From assembly GCA_041987205.1 (NCBI GenBank), contig JBHIWX010000047.1, forward strand, positions 1 to 32,216: a stretch of DNA of 32,216 nt. Direction: 5' to 3'. This document shows positions 18,477 to 25,674 of the stretch, piece after piece (the stretch's first letter is position 1; the number at the start of each line of letters is the position of its first letter). The notes below the pieces were generated by a model. It searched no databases. It was given only the letters and a program-made list of their open reading frames with translations, and was not told the DNA's origin. Both the position numbers and the translations under genes were made by a program. This DNA comes from BOKV01 sp041987205. Lineage in GTDB: Bacteria > Pseudomonadota > Alphaproteobacteria > Rhizobiales > Rhizobiaceae.

Positions 18477-19775
18477 ATGACGCAGAATGATATCCCCGGC
18501 AAGCCATCTCGGGGAAAGCCATCGCGGGGCAGGCTCGTCGCCATTGGCATGATGAGCGGCACCTCGATGGATGGTATCGACGTCGCGCTGGTAACGAGCG
18601 ACGGCGAGGCGGAGGTCGAGCGCGGCCCCTCGGGCGCCTATTCGTACGACCCCGCATTCCGCAAACGCCTCAATGCGGCGCTGGAGACGGCGAAGGCGAT
18701 CAAGGCGCGCGACGAGCGTCCCGGCGACCTGGCGGAACTTGAGACCGAGATCACCATGCGCCATGTCGCGGCGGTGCGCGCCTTTCTGGAGGCGAACCGT
18801 CTGCGCCCGTCCGACATCGATGTCATCGGTTTTCACGGCCAGACCGTGCTGCATCGCCCCGACGAGGGCCTGACGGTGCAACTGGGCGATGGCGCGCTGC
18901 TGGCGCGCGAAACCGGCATCACAACCGTCTACGACATGCGCGCCAACGACATGACCCATGGCGGGCAGGGCGCGCCGCTGGTGCCTGTCTGGCACCGCGC
19001 GCTGGCGGCCAACCTGCCCGAGGCGATGCGCGCACTCCCCGTCGCCTTCGTCAATATCGGCGGCATCGCCAACATCACCTGGGTAGGCAAAGACGTCGAT
19101 CCGGTGGCCTTTGACACCGGTCCCGGCAACGCTCTGATCGACCAGTGGGTGAGCGCCCATGCCGGCGTGCCCTACGATCCGGAAGGCGCGATCGCCGCAG
19201 AGGGTGGCGTACTGATGCCTCTGGCGAAACGTTACCTGTCTCATCCTTATCTTGAGAAACCCGGCCCCAAATCGCTGGATCGACTCGATTTTCTGCCGCC
19301 GGACGCCGTTGAATCATCACTTGAAGACGGCGCGCGCACGCTGGCCTATGTCACAGCAGCCGCGATCTGGAAGGCGGCCGAGCATCTGCCCGAGGCACCG
19401 AAACTGTGGGTGATCTGCGGCGGCGGCCGCCACAACCGGGTGATCATGAACGACCTCACCGAACTGGCGGAAGCGGCAGCCAGCCCCGTCGGAGCCGGCG
19501 AGCGCAGCGAGCCTGGCGCGAGACAGAAAACTGCAGTGGGCGAAGATCCCGCCGGCCGGTCAGGTCGCCCCCTCGGAGCCGGCGAGCAAAGCGAGCCTGG
19601 CGTGAGACAGAAAACAGTCGTGACGGCGGAGGAGGCGGGGTTCGACGGCGATGCGATGGAGGCGGAGGCCTGGGCCTATCTGGCGGTACGTTCGCTCAAG
19701 GGGCTGACATTGACCTGGCCGACGACCACGGGCTGCCGCGAACCGGTCAGCGGCGGCGTTCTGGCGATGCCTTGA
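18477..19775 (+). CDS. anmK: Anhydro-N-acetylmuramic acid kinase with an internal repeat insertion
   Basis: Phosphorylates 1,6-anhydro-MurNAc while opening its anhydro ring, giving MurNAc-6-phosphate for peptidoglycan recycling. Motifs: GMMSGTSMDGID (ATP loop), GFHGQTVLH, FVNIGGIANIT, FDTGPGNALID and VICGGGRHN. From ATG 18477 it is 432 residues, about 60 more than usual. Roughly 45 of the extra residues fall in the C-terminal domain, between NDLTELAEAA and GFDGDAMEAEAW. There two copies of GAGE(R/Q)SEPG(A/V)RQKT occur 28 residues apart, produced by an in-frame DNA repeat. All flanking catalytic sequence is intact, so the enzyme may still work. A GTG at 18456 is an alternative start; neither has a strong ribosome site. 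Confidence 0.92.
   Translation: MTQNDIPGKPSRGKPSRGRLVAIGMMSGTSMDGIDVALVTSDGEAEVERGPSGAYSYDPAFRKRLNAALETAKAIKARDERPGDLAELETEITMRHVAAVRAFLEANRLRPSDIDVIGFHGQTVLHRPDEGLTVQLGDGALLARETGITTVYDMRANDMTHGGQGAPLVPVWHRALAANLPEAMRALPVAFVNIGGIANITWVGKDVDPVAFDTGPGNALIDQWVSAHAGVPYDPEGAIAAEGGVLMPLAKRYLSHPYLEKPGPKSLDRLDFLPPDAVESSLEDGARTLAYVTAAAIWKAAEHLPEAPKLWVICGGGRHNRVIMNDLTELAEAAASPVGAGERSEPGARQKTAVGEDPAGRSGRPLGAGEQSEPGVRQKTVVTAEEAGFDGDAMEAEAWAYLAVRSLKGLTLTWPTTTGCREPVSGGVLAMP
19489..19531 (+). repeat. 43-base repeat, copy 1, inside anmK
   Basis: It matches 19573-19615 at 40 of 43 bases in the same orientation. The 84-base offset is a multiple of three, so the frame is kept. The core GCGAGCG...CAGCGAGC..TGGC.CGAG also occurs in the MITE-like element at 28270-28294. 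Confidence 0.9.
19573..19615 (+). repeat. 43-base repeat, copy 2, inside anmK
   Basis: Second direct copy of the element at 19489-19531, with three substitutions. The two copies are separated by 41 bases encoding a Gly/Pro/Arg-rich linker absent from normal AnmK proteins. Confidence 0.9.
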
Positions 19776-19841
19776 GGGTCGTGGAGAAACACTGACCTGC
19801 GGGAATGAACGGCCTGATGGATCGGCCATATCGAACTTTTG

Positions 19842-19863
19842 CACCGCCCCGTACGGGGCGGTG
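19842..19863. terminator. Perfect 22-base palindrome between convergent genes
   Basis: CACCGCCCC, central GTAC and GGGGCGGTG form a perfect palindrome between the ends of anmK (+) and the DUF1508 gene (-). The position suits a bidirectional terminator, but no T-run follows on either strand. It could instead be a protein-binding site. A second short hairpin (CCTCCC / GGGAGG, about 19905-19919) lies directly after the DUF1508 stop. Confidence 0.4.
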
Positions 19864-19921
19864 ACACTTATACTAGGGCGCGATTGCGCGATGTCCGATG
19901 GTCTCCTCCCGCGGGGAGGGA

Positions 19922-20098
19922 CTATTCCTCGACGACGTCGGCGCCGGGAGCGTTCTTCTTGATCGATTCGATCGCGGCCATTGCCGAGGCCTTGGCCTTG
20001 TAGCCTTCCGAACCGAACATGATCTCGCCATTGGACGCACGGAAGCGGAACCGGGTTTCGCCTGCCTTGTCCTTGTAGACCTCGAATTTGTAAGCCAT
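19922..20098 (-). CDS. DUF1508 (YegP-like) small protein
   Basis: A 58-residue protein, a single copy of the DUF1508/YegP fold. It shows the family pattern MAYKFEVYKDKAGETRFRF, then SNGEIMFGSEGY, then a helix AMAAIESIKKNA. The function of the family is not established. The ATG at 20098 is supported by GAGG eight bases upstream; longer upstream reading adds no family sequence. It probably forms its own transcription unit; 143 bases separate it from the next gene upstream on the same strand. Confidence 0.9.
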   Translation of the reverse strand: MAYKFEVYKDKAGETRFRFRASNGEIMFGSEGYKAKASAMAAIESIKKNAPGADVVEE

Positions 20099-20241
20099 GT
20101 CTTCAACCTCGTTTGCTATGGCGCTCGTCGTTCGAGCAAAAATTGTCATCCGGCGCCGGCTTTGTCGAGCGAAAGGAGGGCAATCCACTCGCATTTTCCG
20201 CCCTGCCGATGAGCCAATCCCCAGAAAACTGCCCGATCCGA

Positions 20242-20994
20242 TCAGCTTGGAAGCAATCCGACGTCCAGCACCTCATCATATCTGGGATCGTTGAGGAGAT
20301 CGATGGCACCGCCAATACGGTCGATGACGCTGGAGCGTGCCAGAAACTGTCCAATCGCGCGCGCCGCTTGCGGGTGGTCACCCAGATGCTCCTGATGGAA
20401 CCAGGGTTCGCCATCCTTCACGGTCAGATCGGAGCGCATCGCCGCCATGTGCAGCGCTGCCGCCGGATCGCTTGACGTGTCGAAGGCTTCCAGCGCGGCA
20501 TCGAGATTGCCTCCGGCAAGAACGATCATTGTCAGGACTTCGCCCAGATCGAGTTCGAGGTCCGGGCCGGACGGCCACTCCACCAGTCCGATTTGGTCGA
20601 TGCAGGCTACGACGAAAGCCAGGAAGAATGCATCGACCGCCGCGATCTCCTTGTCCGGCCAGTTTTCGCGGTACCGTGCCTCGCCAAGCCGTGAAAGGCA
20701 GGTCTCGATGCAAAGTGCAGAGGGAATCTGGCACCGGGCGACAAGATCGAAATAACGCGGCAGGAAGTGCTTGAATTCCGGCTCGACGATTTCCCGGTCA
20801 TAGCCATGAGCGGAATTGGTATATTCGCCGAGCAGCCCTGCCGATATCTCCCCGAGCGGCAAATTCGTCAGCTGCATGGCGGTTTCTCGCGTCATGCAGA
20901 CGGAGCAGTCGCAATGGGCGATGATGCCGCGCAGCGTGTACTTGCCAAACACCGTATAGGCGTGATCGACCGCAGCCTGAAGCCGGTCGGTCAT
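20242..20994 (-). CDS. Hypothetical protein with an HCDCSVCM motif
   Basis: About 250 residues, not recognised. Near the N-terminus it has a compact His/Cys cluster (HCDCSVCM) that could bind zinc or another metal. The rest is acidic and helical with no signal peptide; a hydrophobic stretch (AFFLAFVVACIDQIGLVEW) is more likely a buried helix than a membrane span. The start is uncertain: ATG 20994 (MTDRLQAAV) is preferred; a GTG at 21021 would add nine residues without a ribosome site. It lies between DUF1508 and the hydrolase on the same strand, with gaps above 100 bases on both sides. Confidence 0.65.
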   Translation of the reverse strand: MTDRLQAAVDHAYTVFGKYTLRGIIAHCDCSVCMTRETAMQLTNLPLGEISAGLLGEYTNSAHGYDREIVEPEFKHFLPRYFDLVARCQIPSALCIETCLSRLGEARYRENWPDKEIAAVDAFFLAFVVACIDQIGLVEWPSGPDLELDLGEVLTMIVLAGGNLDAALEAFDTSSDPAAALHMAAMRSDLTVKDGEPWFHQEHLGDHPQAARAIGQFLARSSVIDRIGGAIDLLNDPRYDEVLDVGLLPS

Positions 20995-21115
20995 ATTGGG
21001 CTCGATATCTTCCCAGAACACGGGTGGTTATCCGTTGCGACGAACGCCCCGATATCCATTTGGCTTGTCACGACCGTTCGGCCTGTGCGTCATGACACAC
21101 GGCGGCTGCTGTCCA

Positions 21116-21799
21116 TTAGCGCAGCAGCATGGTCTCCTCGACACCGCCCTCGATCAGGCCGAGCCGCTTGTCGAGATAGGTGCCGCATTCCTCGATCAGT
21201 TCGTCGAGATGCTCGGTGAAGAAATGGTTGGCGCCGGGTACCGTCTTGTGGGTTATGACGATGCCCTTCTGCGCCTTCAGCTTGTCGACGAGGCCTTGGA
21301 TGTCGGCGCCCGGCGCCACGCGGTCCTGGTCGCCATGGATGATCAGGCCCGAGGACGGGCAGGGCGCGAGGAAGGAGAAATCGTAGATATTGGGCTGCGG
21401 CGCAATCGACATGAAGCCCTCGATCTCCGGTCGGCGCATCAGCAATTGCATGCCGATCCACGCGCCGAAGGAAAAGCCGGCGACCCAGCAGCCGCGTGCA
21501 TCGGGATGCAGGCTCTGCACCCAGTCGAGTGCCGCCGCCGCATCGGAAAGCTCGCCCGCGCCATGGTCGAATTCGCCCTGGCTGCGCCCGACGCCGCGGA
21601 AGTTGAAGCGAAGCGTGGTGAAGCCGCGCTGCGTGAACATGTAGAAAAGATCGTAGACGATCTTGTTGTTCATCGTCCCGCCGAAGTTCGGATGGGGATG
21701 GGGATGCAGAACCAGCGCGATGGGGGCGTTTTTGTCCTTGGACGGCTGATAACGGCCCTCAAGCCTTCCGGCGGGTCCGTTGAAGATCACTTCTGGCAT
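21116..21799 (-). CDS. Alpha/beta hydrolase (dienelactone-hydrolase-like)
   Basis: A 227-residue serine hydrolase, probably cytoplasmic, substrate unknown. The nucleophile elbow is GFSFGA with Ser110, the likely acid is Asp159 in HGDQD and the catalytic His192 is in GANHFF. An oxyanion-region segment LHPHPHPNFGG is typical of this bacterial subfamily. The start at 21799 has AGGAG five bases upstream. It is divergent from the suf operon across a 360-base control region; its own promoter should lie in that gap. Confidence 0.88.
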   Translation of the reverse strand: MPEVIFNGPAGRLEGRYQPSKDKNAPIALVLHPHPHPNFGGTMNNKIVYDLFYMFTQRGFTTLRFNFRGVGRSQGEFDHGAGELSDAAAALDWVQSLHPDARGCWVAGFSFGAWIGMQLLMRRPEIEGFMSIAPQPNIYDFSFLAPCPSSGLIIHGDQDRVAPGADIQGLVDKLKAQKGIVITHKTVPGANHFFTEHLDELIEECGTYLDKRLGLIEGGVEETMLLR

Positions 21800-21877
21800 G
21801 ATGACTCCTGATTGGCTGTCTGGTACCGCCTCGCGCCATGTCCATGCGTCTCGGCATTCTTGCGCCGAAAACCATGC

Positions 21878-21906
21878 TTGACCGGCCGGCGATGGCCCCC
21901 TACAAA
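21878..21906 (+). promoter_or_regulatory. Probable suf operon promoter
   Basis: TTGACC (21878-21883) and TACAAA (21901-21906) with a 17-base spacer give a plausible sigma-70 promoter. Initiation would fall near 21913, inside the palindrome at 21908-21928. The leader before the first suf gene would be about 245 nt. Confidence 0.55.
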
Positions 21907-21907
21907 A

Positions 21908-21928
21908 AGTTTAGAACGTTTCAAAACT
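21908..21928. promoter_or_regulatory. Palindromic operator, candidate Irr (ICE-like) site
   Basis: Arms AGTTTAGAAC and TTTCAAAACT around a central G match as an inverted repeat at 8 of 10 positions. The TTTAGAA...TTC...AAA layout resembles the iron-control element bound by Irr in rhizobia, and suf operons are known members of the Irr/RirA iron regulons there. Overlap with the predicted start of transcription suggests a repressor site. The assignment to Irr is inference. Confidence 0.5.
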
Positions 21929-22159
21929 GGCCTCGATTGCCAGGCCGTGTACTGGATTGGCCGCCCCGGCGATACCGGCCCCTTCTTGATGGGGCTGCGA
22001 GCAGGCGCCCTTCATAGACAAACGGCTCGGGCAAGTTCAAGAAGAATGCGCACGGCCACCACGCGAACGACAAGGCAGGTGTCCGGCGCCGGACAGGCAG
22101 ATTGGTCCGTCGAAGCCGGAAATCAAGGGCCGAACATCAGGGGTATCTGGCACACCGAC
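21929..22159 (+). other. suf operon leader
   Basis: About 230 bases between the operator and the first suf start codon, with no gene recognised. No Rrf2-family regulator gene lies here or elsewhere in the window. The open frame continuous with the desulfurase encodes low-complexity Arg/Thr-rich sequence with no family match and is not taken as coding. Confidence 0.4.
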
Positions 22160-23335
22160 ATGGTTGCAGGAACGCGAACCTATCTCGATTACAATTCCGG
22201 CGCGCCGCTGCTGGATGTCGCGCGCGCGGCGATGATCGACGCGCTCGCGGCGACCGGTAATCCGTCTTCCGTTCACGCGGAGGGACGTACGCGGCGCAAG
22301 GTGATCGAAGACGCACGCGCGACGCTGGCCGACCATCTCGACTGTGCGCCGAGCCGCGTCGTCTTTACCTCGGGCGCCAGCGAGGCGGCCAATCACGCGC
22401 TCAGCCCCGTTTTGAAGGTCAAGGGCGCCGATGTACTCGTGTCGCGGCTCTATGTCAGCGCCATCGAACATCCCTGCGTGCTGGCCGGCGGGCGCTTCTC
22501 GTCCGGTGCGGTCGAGCATCTTTCTGTCACCGAAGGCGGTGTGGTCGATCTGGCCGCGCTCGAACGCAGGCTTTCCGCCCACGACCGCGAAAGCGGCGCA
22601 CCCATGGTCGCGGTCATGCTCGCCAACAACGAGACCGGCGTGGTCCAGCCGATTGCCGAGATTTCGCAGTTGGTGCGCGCCCATGACGGCTTCCTGCTGG
22701 TCGATGCGGTGCAGGGCCTGGGACGTCTCGATTTTACGGCGGCAAGCCTCGGTGCCGATTTCATCGCGCTGTCCGCCCACAAGATCGGCGGTCCGCAGGG
22801 CGCCGGTGCGCTCATCCTTGCCCGCGAGGCGGTCGCACCGCCCCCGCTGATTCGCGGCGGCGGGCAGGAAAACCATCATCGTTCGGGCACGGAAAATGTT
22901 GCCGCGATTGCCGGATTTGCTGCCGCGATCGCCGGTTTGCGCGATCAAAGCGAAGAAATTCCGCAGATTCGGGCGTTGCGGGACTACATGGAAGCGCGTT
23001 TGCGCACCATATCCCTCGAAACGGGCAACCGAGTCGGCGAACCGGTATTTTTCGGAGAGGGCGAGGAACGCCTCGCCAACACCTCCTGTTTCGCGGTCGC
23101 CGGCGTGAAGGCCGAGACCGCGCTCATATCGCTGGATCTTGCCGGCATCGCGGTGTCCTCGGGCTCCGCATGCTCTTCCGGCAAGGTCGGAAAGTCGCAT
23201 GTCCTTGCGGCCATGGGGATCGACGAGACGCTTGCTTCGGCGGCGTTGCGGGTGAGCCTCGGCCGCGGCAGCGGAAAGGAAGACGCCGGGCGGTTTCTTG
23301 CCGCCTGGACCGACATAATCGGGCGGGCGGGTTGA
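22160..23335 (+). CDS. Cysteine desulfurase, NifS/IscS type (group I)
   Basis: PLP enzyme that removes sulfur from cysteine as a persulfide for Fe-S assembly. The 391-residue product has the PLP lysine Lys208 in LSAHKIGGPQGAG and active-site Cys338 in the long flexible loop SSGSACSSGK, which marks group I (NifS/IscS). The family sequence begins at TYLDYNSGAPL directly after the ATG at 22160, so this start was chosen; an ORF extending to 21812 adds 116 unrelated residues. The ribosome site is weak. It is the first gene of the suf operon, a position seen in many Hyphomicrobiales, and lies 81 bases before sufB. Confidence 0.93.
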   Translation: MVAGTRTYLDYNSGAPLLDVARAAMIDALAATGNPSSVHAEGRTRRKVIEDARATLADHLDCAPSRVVFTSGASEAANHALSPVLKVKGADVLVSRLYVSAIEHPCVLAGGRFSSGAVEHLSVTEGGVVDLAALERRLSAHDRESGAPMVAVMLANNETGVVQPIAEISQLVRAHDGFLLVDAVQGLGRLDFTAASLGADFIALSAHKIGGPQGAGALILAREAVAPPPLIRGGGQENHHRSGTENVAAIAGFAAAIAGLRDQSEEIPQIRALRDYMEARLRTISLETGNRVGEPVFFGEGEERLANTSCFAVAGVKAETALISLDLAGIAVSSGSACSSGKVGKSHVLAAMGIDETLASAALRVSLGRGSGKEDAGRFLAAWTDIIGRAG

Positions 23336-23416
23336 CGGCGTGACGCCGAAGACCGATCTGTCCCTTCGTTAGCCACACTGGCGGGCCTTGAACCCGCATA
23401 GGATGGAGAGACGCAT

Positions 23417-24940
23417 ATGCCTGCCGTGCAGGAGACGATTGACGCCGTCGCCAACATCGACGTCGACAAGTACAAATACGGTTTTTTCACGCAGATCGAA
23501 TCCGATCAGGCCCCGAAGGGACTGAGCGAGGAGATCATCGCGTTCATCTCGCACAAGAAGGAAGAGCCGGACTGGATGCTGGAATGGCGCCTTGCCGCCT
23601 ATCAGCGCTGGCAGACCATGGACGAGCCTGACTGGGCGCGCGTCGAGTACCCGCCCATCGATTTCCAGGACCTTTATTACTATTCCGCGCCAAAGGGGAC
23701 GGACGGTCCGAAATCGCTCGACGAGGTCGATCCCGAACTGCTCAAGACCTACGAGAAACTCGGCATTCCGCTCAAGGAGCAGGAAATCCTCGCTGGCGTG
23801 CGCAAGCATGACGAGCCTTCGCAGCTTGATGGCGAGGCGGGCGACAATGTCTACGCATCCGGCAATGTCGCTGTCGACGCGGTGTTCGATTCCGTGTCCG
23901 TGGTCACGACCTTCAAGAAGGAACTGGCCAAGGCCGGCGTCATCTTCTGCTCGATCTCGGAAGCCGTCCGCGAGCATCCCGAACTGGTGAAGCAATATCT
24001 GGGCTCGGTCGTGCCGGTCTCGGACAATTTCTACGCCACGCTCAATTCGGCGGTCTTCACCGACGGCTCCTTCGTCTATGTGCCGCCGGGCGTGCGGTGC
24101 CCGATGGAGCTTTCGACCTATTTCCGCATCAACGCGGAAAACACCGGCCAGTTCGAGCGCACGCTGATCATCGCCGACAAGGGCGCCTACGTCTCCTATC
24201 TGGAGGGCTGCACCGCGCCGCAGCGCGACGAGAACCAGTTGCACGCCGCCGTTGTCGAGCTGATCGCGCTCGAAGATGCCGAGATCAAGTACTCGACCGT
24301 GCAGAACTGGTATCCGGGCGACGCTGAAGGCAAGGGCGGCATCTACAATTTCGTGACCAAGCGCGGCGACTGCCGGGGCGACAATTCCAAGATCTCCTGG
24401 ACGCAGGTCGAGACCGGTTCGGCGATCACCTGGAAATACCCGTCCTGCATCCTGCGCGGCGACAATTCGCGCGGCGAGTTCTATTCCATCGCGGTTTCCA
24501 ACGGCGCCCAGCAGATCGATTCGGGCACCAAGATGCTGCATCTGGGCAAGAACACGTCGAGCCGCATCATCTCCAAGGGCATCTCGGCCGGCCGGTCGAA
24601 CAACACCTATCGCGGCCAGGTCTCGGCCCACCGCAAGGCGACGAACGCCCGCAATTTCACGCAGTGCGACTCGCTGCTGATCGGCGACCAGTGCGGCGCC
24701 CATACCGTGCCCTATATCGAGGCGAAAAACGCCACTGCGCAGTTCGAGCACGAGGCGACGACCTCGAAGATCTCCGAGGACCAGCTTTTCTACTGCCTCC
24801 AGCGTGGCATTCCCGAGGAAGAGGCGATCGCGCTGATCGTCAACGGCTTCGTGAAAGAGGTCATCCAGGAACTGCCGATGGAATTCGCCGTCGAGGCGCA
24901 GAAGCTCATCGGCATCTCGCTCGAGGGGAGCGTGGGGTGA
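23417..24940 (+). CDS. sufB: Fe-S cluster assembly protein SufB
   Basis: Scaffold subunit of the SufBC2D complex, on which Fe-S clusters are built in the cytoplasm. The 507-residue protein shows the SufB signatures VPPGVRCPMELSTYF, YLEGCTAPQRDENQLHAAVV and a C-terminal Cys in SCILRGDNSRGEFYS, followed by ISAGRSNNTYRGQV. A GGAGAG ribosome site precedes the ATG at 23417. Length and motifs are complete. A repeat copy begins 13 bases after its stop, separating it from the rest of the operon. Confidence 0.97.
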   Translation: MPAVQETIDAVANIDVDKYKYGFFTQIESDQAPKGLSEEIIAFISHKKEEPDWMLEWRLAAYQRWQTMDEPDWARVEYPPIDFQDLYYYSAPKGTDGPKSLDEVDPELLKTYEKLGIPLKEQEILAGVRKHDEPSQLDGEAGDNVYASGNVAVDAVFDSVSVVTTFKKELAKAGVIFCSISEAVREHPELVKQYLGSVVPVSDNFYATLNSAVFTDGSFVYVPPGVRCPMELSTYFRINAENTGQFERTLIIADKGAYVSYLEGCTAPQRDENQLHAAVVELIALEDAEIKYSTVQNWYPGDAEGKGGIYNFVTKRGDCRGDNSKISWTQVETGSAITWKYPSCILRGDNSRGEFYSIAVSNGAQQIDSGTKMLHLGKNTSSRIISKGISAGRSNNTYRGQVSAHRKATNARNFTQCDSLLIGDQCGAHTVPYIEAKNATAQFEHEATTSKISEDQLFYCLQRGIPEEEAIALIVNGFVKEVIQELPMEFAVEAQKLIGISLEGSVG

Positions 24941-24953
24941 TGTTGTTTCCGGT

Positions 24954-24998
24954 CGTCATCCTCGGGCTTGTCCCGAGGATCTAACGAACCACGGAGCA
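24954..24998 (+). repeat. REP-like palindromic module A (forward)
   Basis: A 45-base module: a palindrome with stem CCTCGGG / CCCGAGG (24954-24981), a variable 7-base link and the conserved tail AACCACGGAGCA (24987-24998). The first 28 bases are the perfect reverse complement of module B (25372-25399). The module repeats in the same orientation as module C. The tail's GGAG (24993-24996) serves as ribosome site for the GIY-YIG gene. Confidence 0.9.
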
Positions 24999-25004
24999 AG
25001 CGGG

Positions 25005-25346
25005 TTGACGGGTTTCGTCTACATGATGTCCGACAAACCGCGAGGTGTCATTTACACGGGTGTGACGAGCGATCTGCAGGGAAGAATTTGGGAGCACCGA
25101 AACAAGGTAAGACCGGGGTTCACAACCAGATACAGGGTGCAGAACCTTGTCTGGTTCGAACGGCATCCGAACATCGTTCTGGCGATTCAGCGCGAGAAAG
25201 CACTCAAGCGTTATCGGCGCGAATGGAAGATCAGACTGATTGAGGAACTGAACCCGGGCTGGCTGGATTTGCATGATAGCATCGACGAGATCGACAACGA
25301 CTACCGTCCACATCCGAATACGCAGATGTGGAACGACTACAATTGA
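25005..25346 (+). CDS. GIY-YIG nuclease family protein (COG2827 type)
   Basis: A 113-residue stand-alone GIY-YIG domain of the type annotated as putative URI-domain endonuclease. The family signatures are present: VYMM (the GIY strand, Tyr6), IYTGVTSDLQGR (the YIG strand with Tyr17 and conserved Arg27), WEHRN, AIQREKALKRYRREWK (likely metal-binding Glu64) and the C-terminal LIEELNPGWLDL. Translation should start at TTG 25005, eight bases after GGAG in repeat module A; no ATG start gives the complete domain. It sits between sufB and the remainder of the suf operon and is bracketed by inverted repeats, so it looks like an acquired cassette. The biological role of this family is not established. 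Confidence 0.9.
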   Translation: MTGFVYMMSDKPRGVIYTGVTSDLQGRIWEHRNKVRPGFTTRYRVQNLVWFERHPNIVLAIQREKALKRYRREWKIRLIEELNPGWLDLHDSIDEIDNDYRPHPNTQMWNDYN

Positions 25347-25371
25347 AGGCGAGACCGCCGGGACGTGATTG

Positions 25372-25399
25372 GATCCTCGGGACAAGCCCGAGGATGACG
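25372..25399 (-). repeat. REP-like palindromic module B (inverted)
   Basis: A perfect 28-base inverted copy of 24954-24981, placed 26 bases after the GIY-YIG stop. Its tail on the minus strand (CCAATCACG) is a diverged form of the AACCACGG tail of modules A and C. Together with A it brackets the nuclease gene like terminal inverted repeats. Confidence 0.92.
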
Positions 25400-25416
25400 G
25401 CGGCCAGAGGATTTGA

Positions 25417-25461
25417 CGTCATCCTCGTCCTTGCGGCGAGGACAAAGGAAACCACGGAGCA
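25417..25461 (+). repeat. REP-like palindromic module C (forward)
   Basis: Same length and layout as module A: CGTCATCCTCG, a different 9-base loop, CGAGGA, a variable 7-base link and the identical 12-base tail AACCACGGAGCA (25450-25461). It lies 17 bases from inverted module B, so B and C form a head-to-head pair as in bacterial interspersed mosaic elements. Its GGAG is the ribosome site of the next gene (25468). Confidence 0.88.
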
Positions 25462-25467
25462 GATGGC

Positions 25468-25674
25468 ATGGCCAGGCTGAAGAACATGCTGAACCCGACC
25501 CGTGCGCGCTGGCAGCGCGTGGCTGTGATCGCCTTCGTGACCTTTGTCGGCATGCTGCTGACGCAGGCCGTGCTTGTCGTCGTCAGCCCGCTGATGGTCG
25601 CCATCGCCGCCGGCATCTGGGCCGTCATTGGCTGGATCGCATCGAACTACATGCTGGACCGCAAGCCATGGTGA
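25468..25674 (+). CDS. Small two-helix membrane protein
   Basis: A 68-residue protein with a basic N-terminus (MARLKNMLNPTRARWQR) and two predicted membrane helices (about 18-38 and 42-60), ending in a short charged tail (DRKPW). The family is not recognised. The ATG at 25468 lies eight bases after GGAG in repeat module C. Its stop overlaps the start of the cupin gene (ATGGTGA at 25668-25674), so the two are probably translationally coupled. Confidence 0.65.
   Translation: MARLKNMLNPTRARWQRVAVIAFVTFVGMLLTQAVLVVVSPLMVAIAAGIWAVIGWIASNYMLDRKPW

Noticed and set aside
21812..22159. N-terminal extension of the first cysteine desulfurase
   Set aside because: It would begin upstream of the predicted promoter and adds 116 residues without family similarity; the enzyme sequence starts cleanly after the ATG at 22160.
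22038..22160. Rrf2/IscR-type regulator at the head of the suf operon
   Set aside because: No frame in the leader encodes a helix-turn-helix or the Rrf2 cysteines.
24954..24981. Simple intrinsic terminator of sufB
   Set aside because: The hairpin lacks a T-tract and is a copy of a repeat present three times here, twice forward and once inverted; a repeat module explains it better, though it could still affect transcription.
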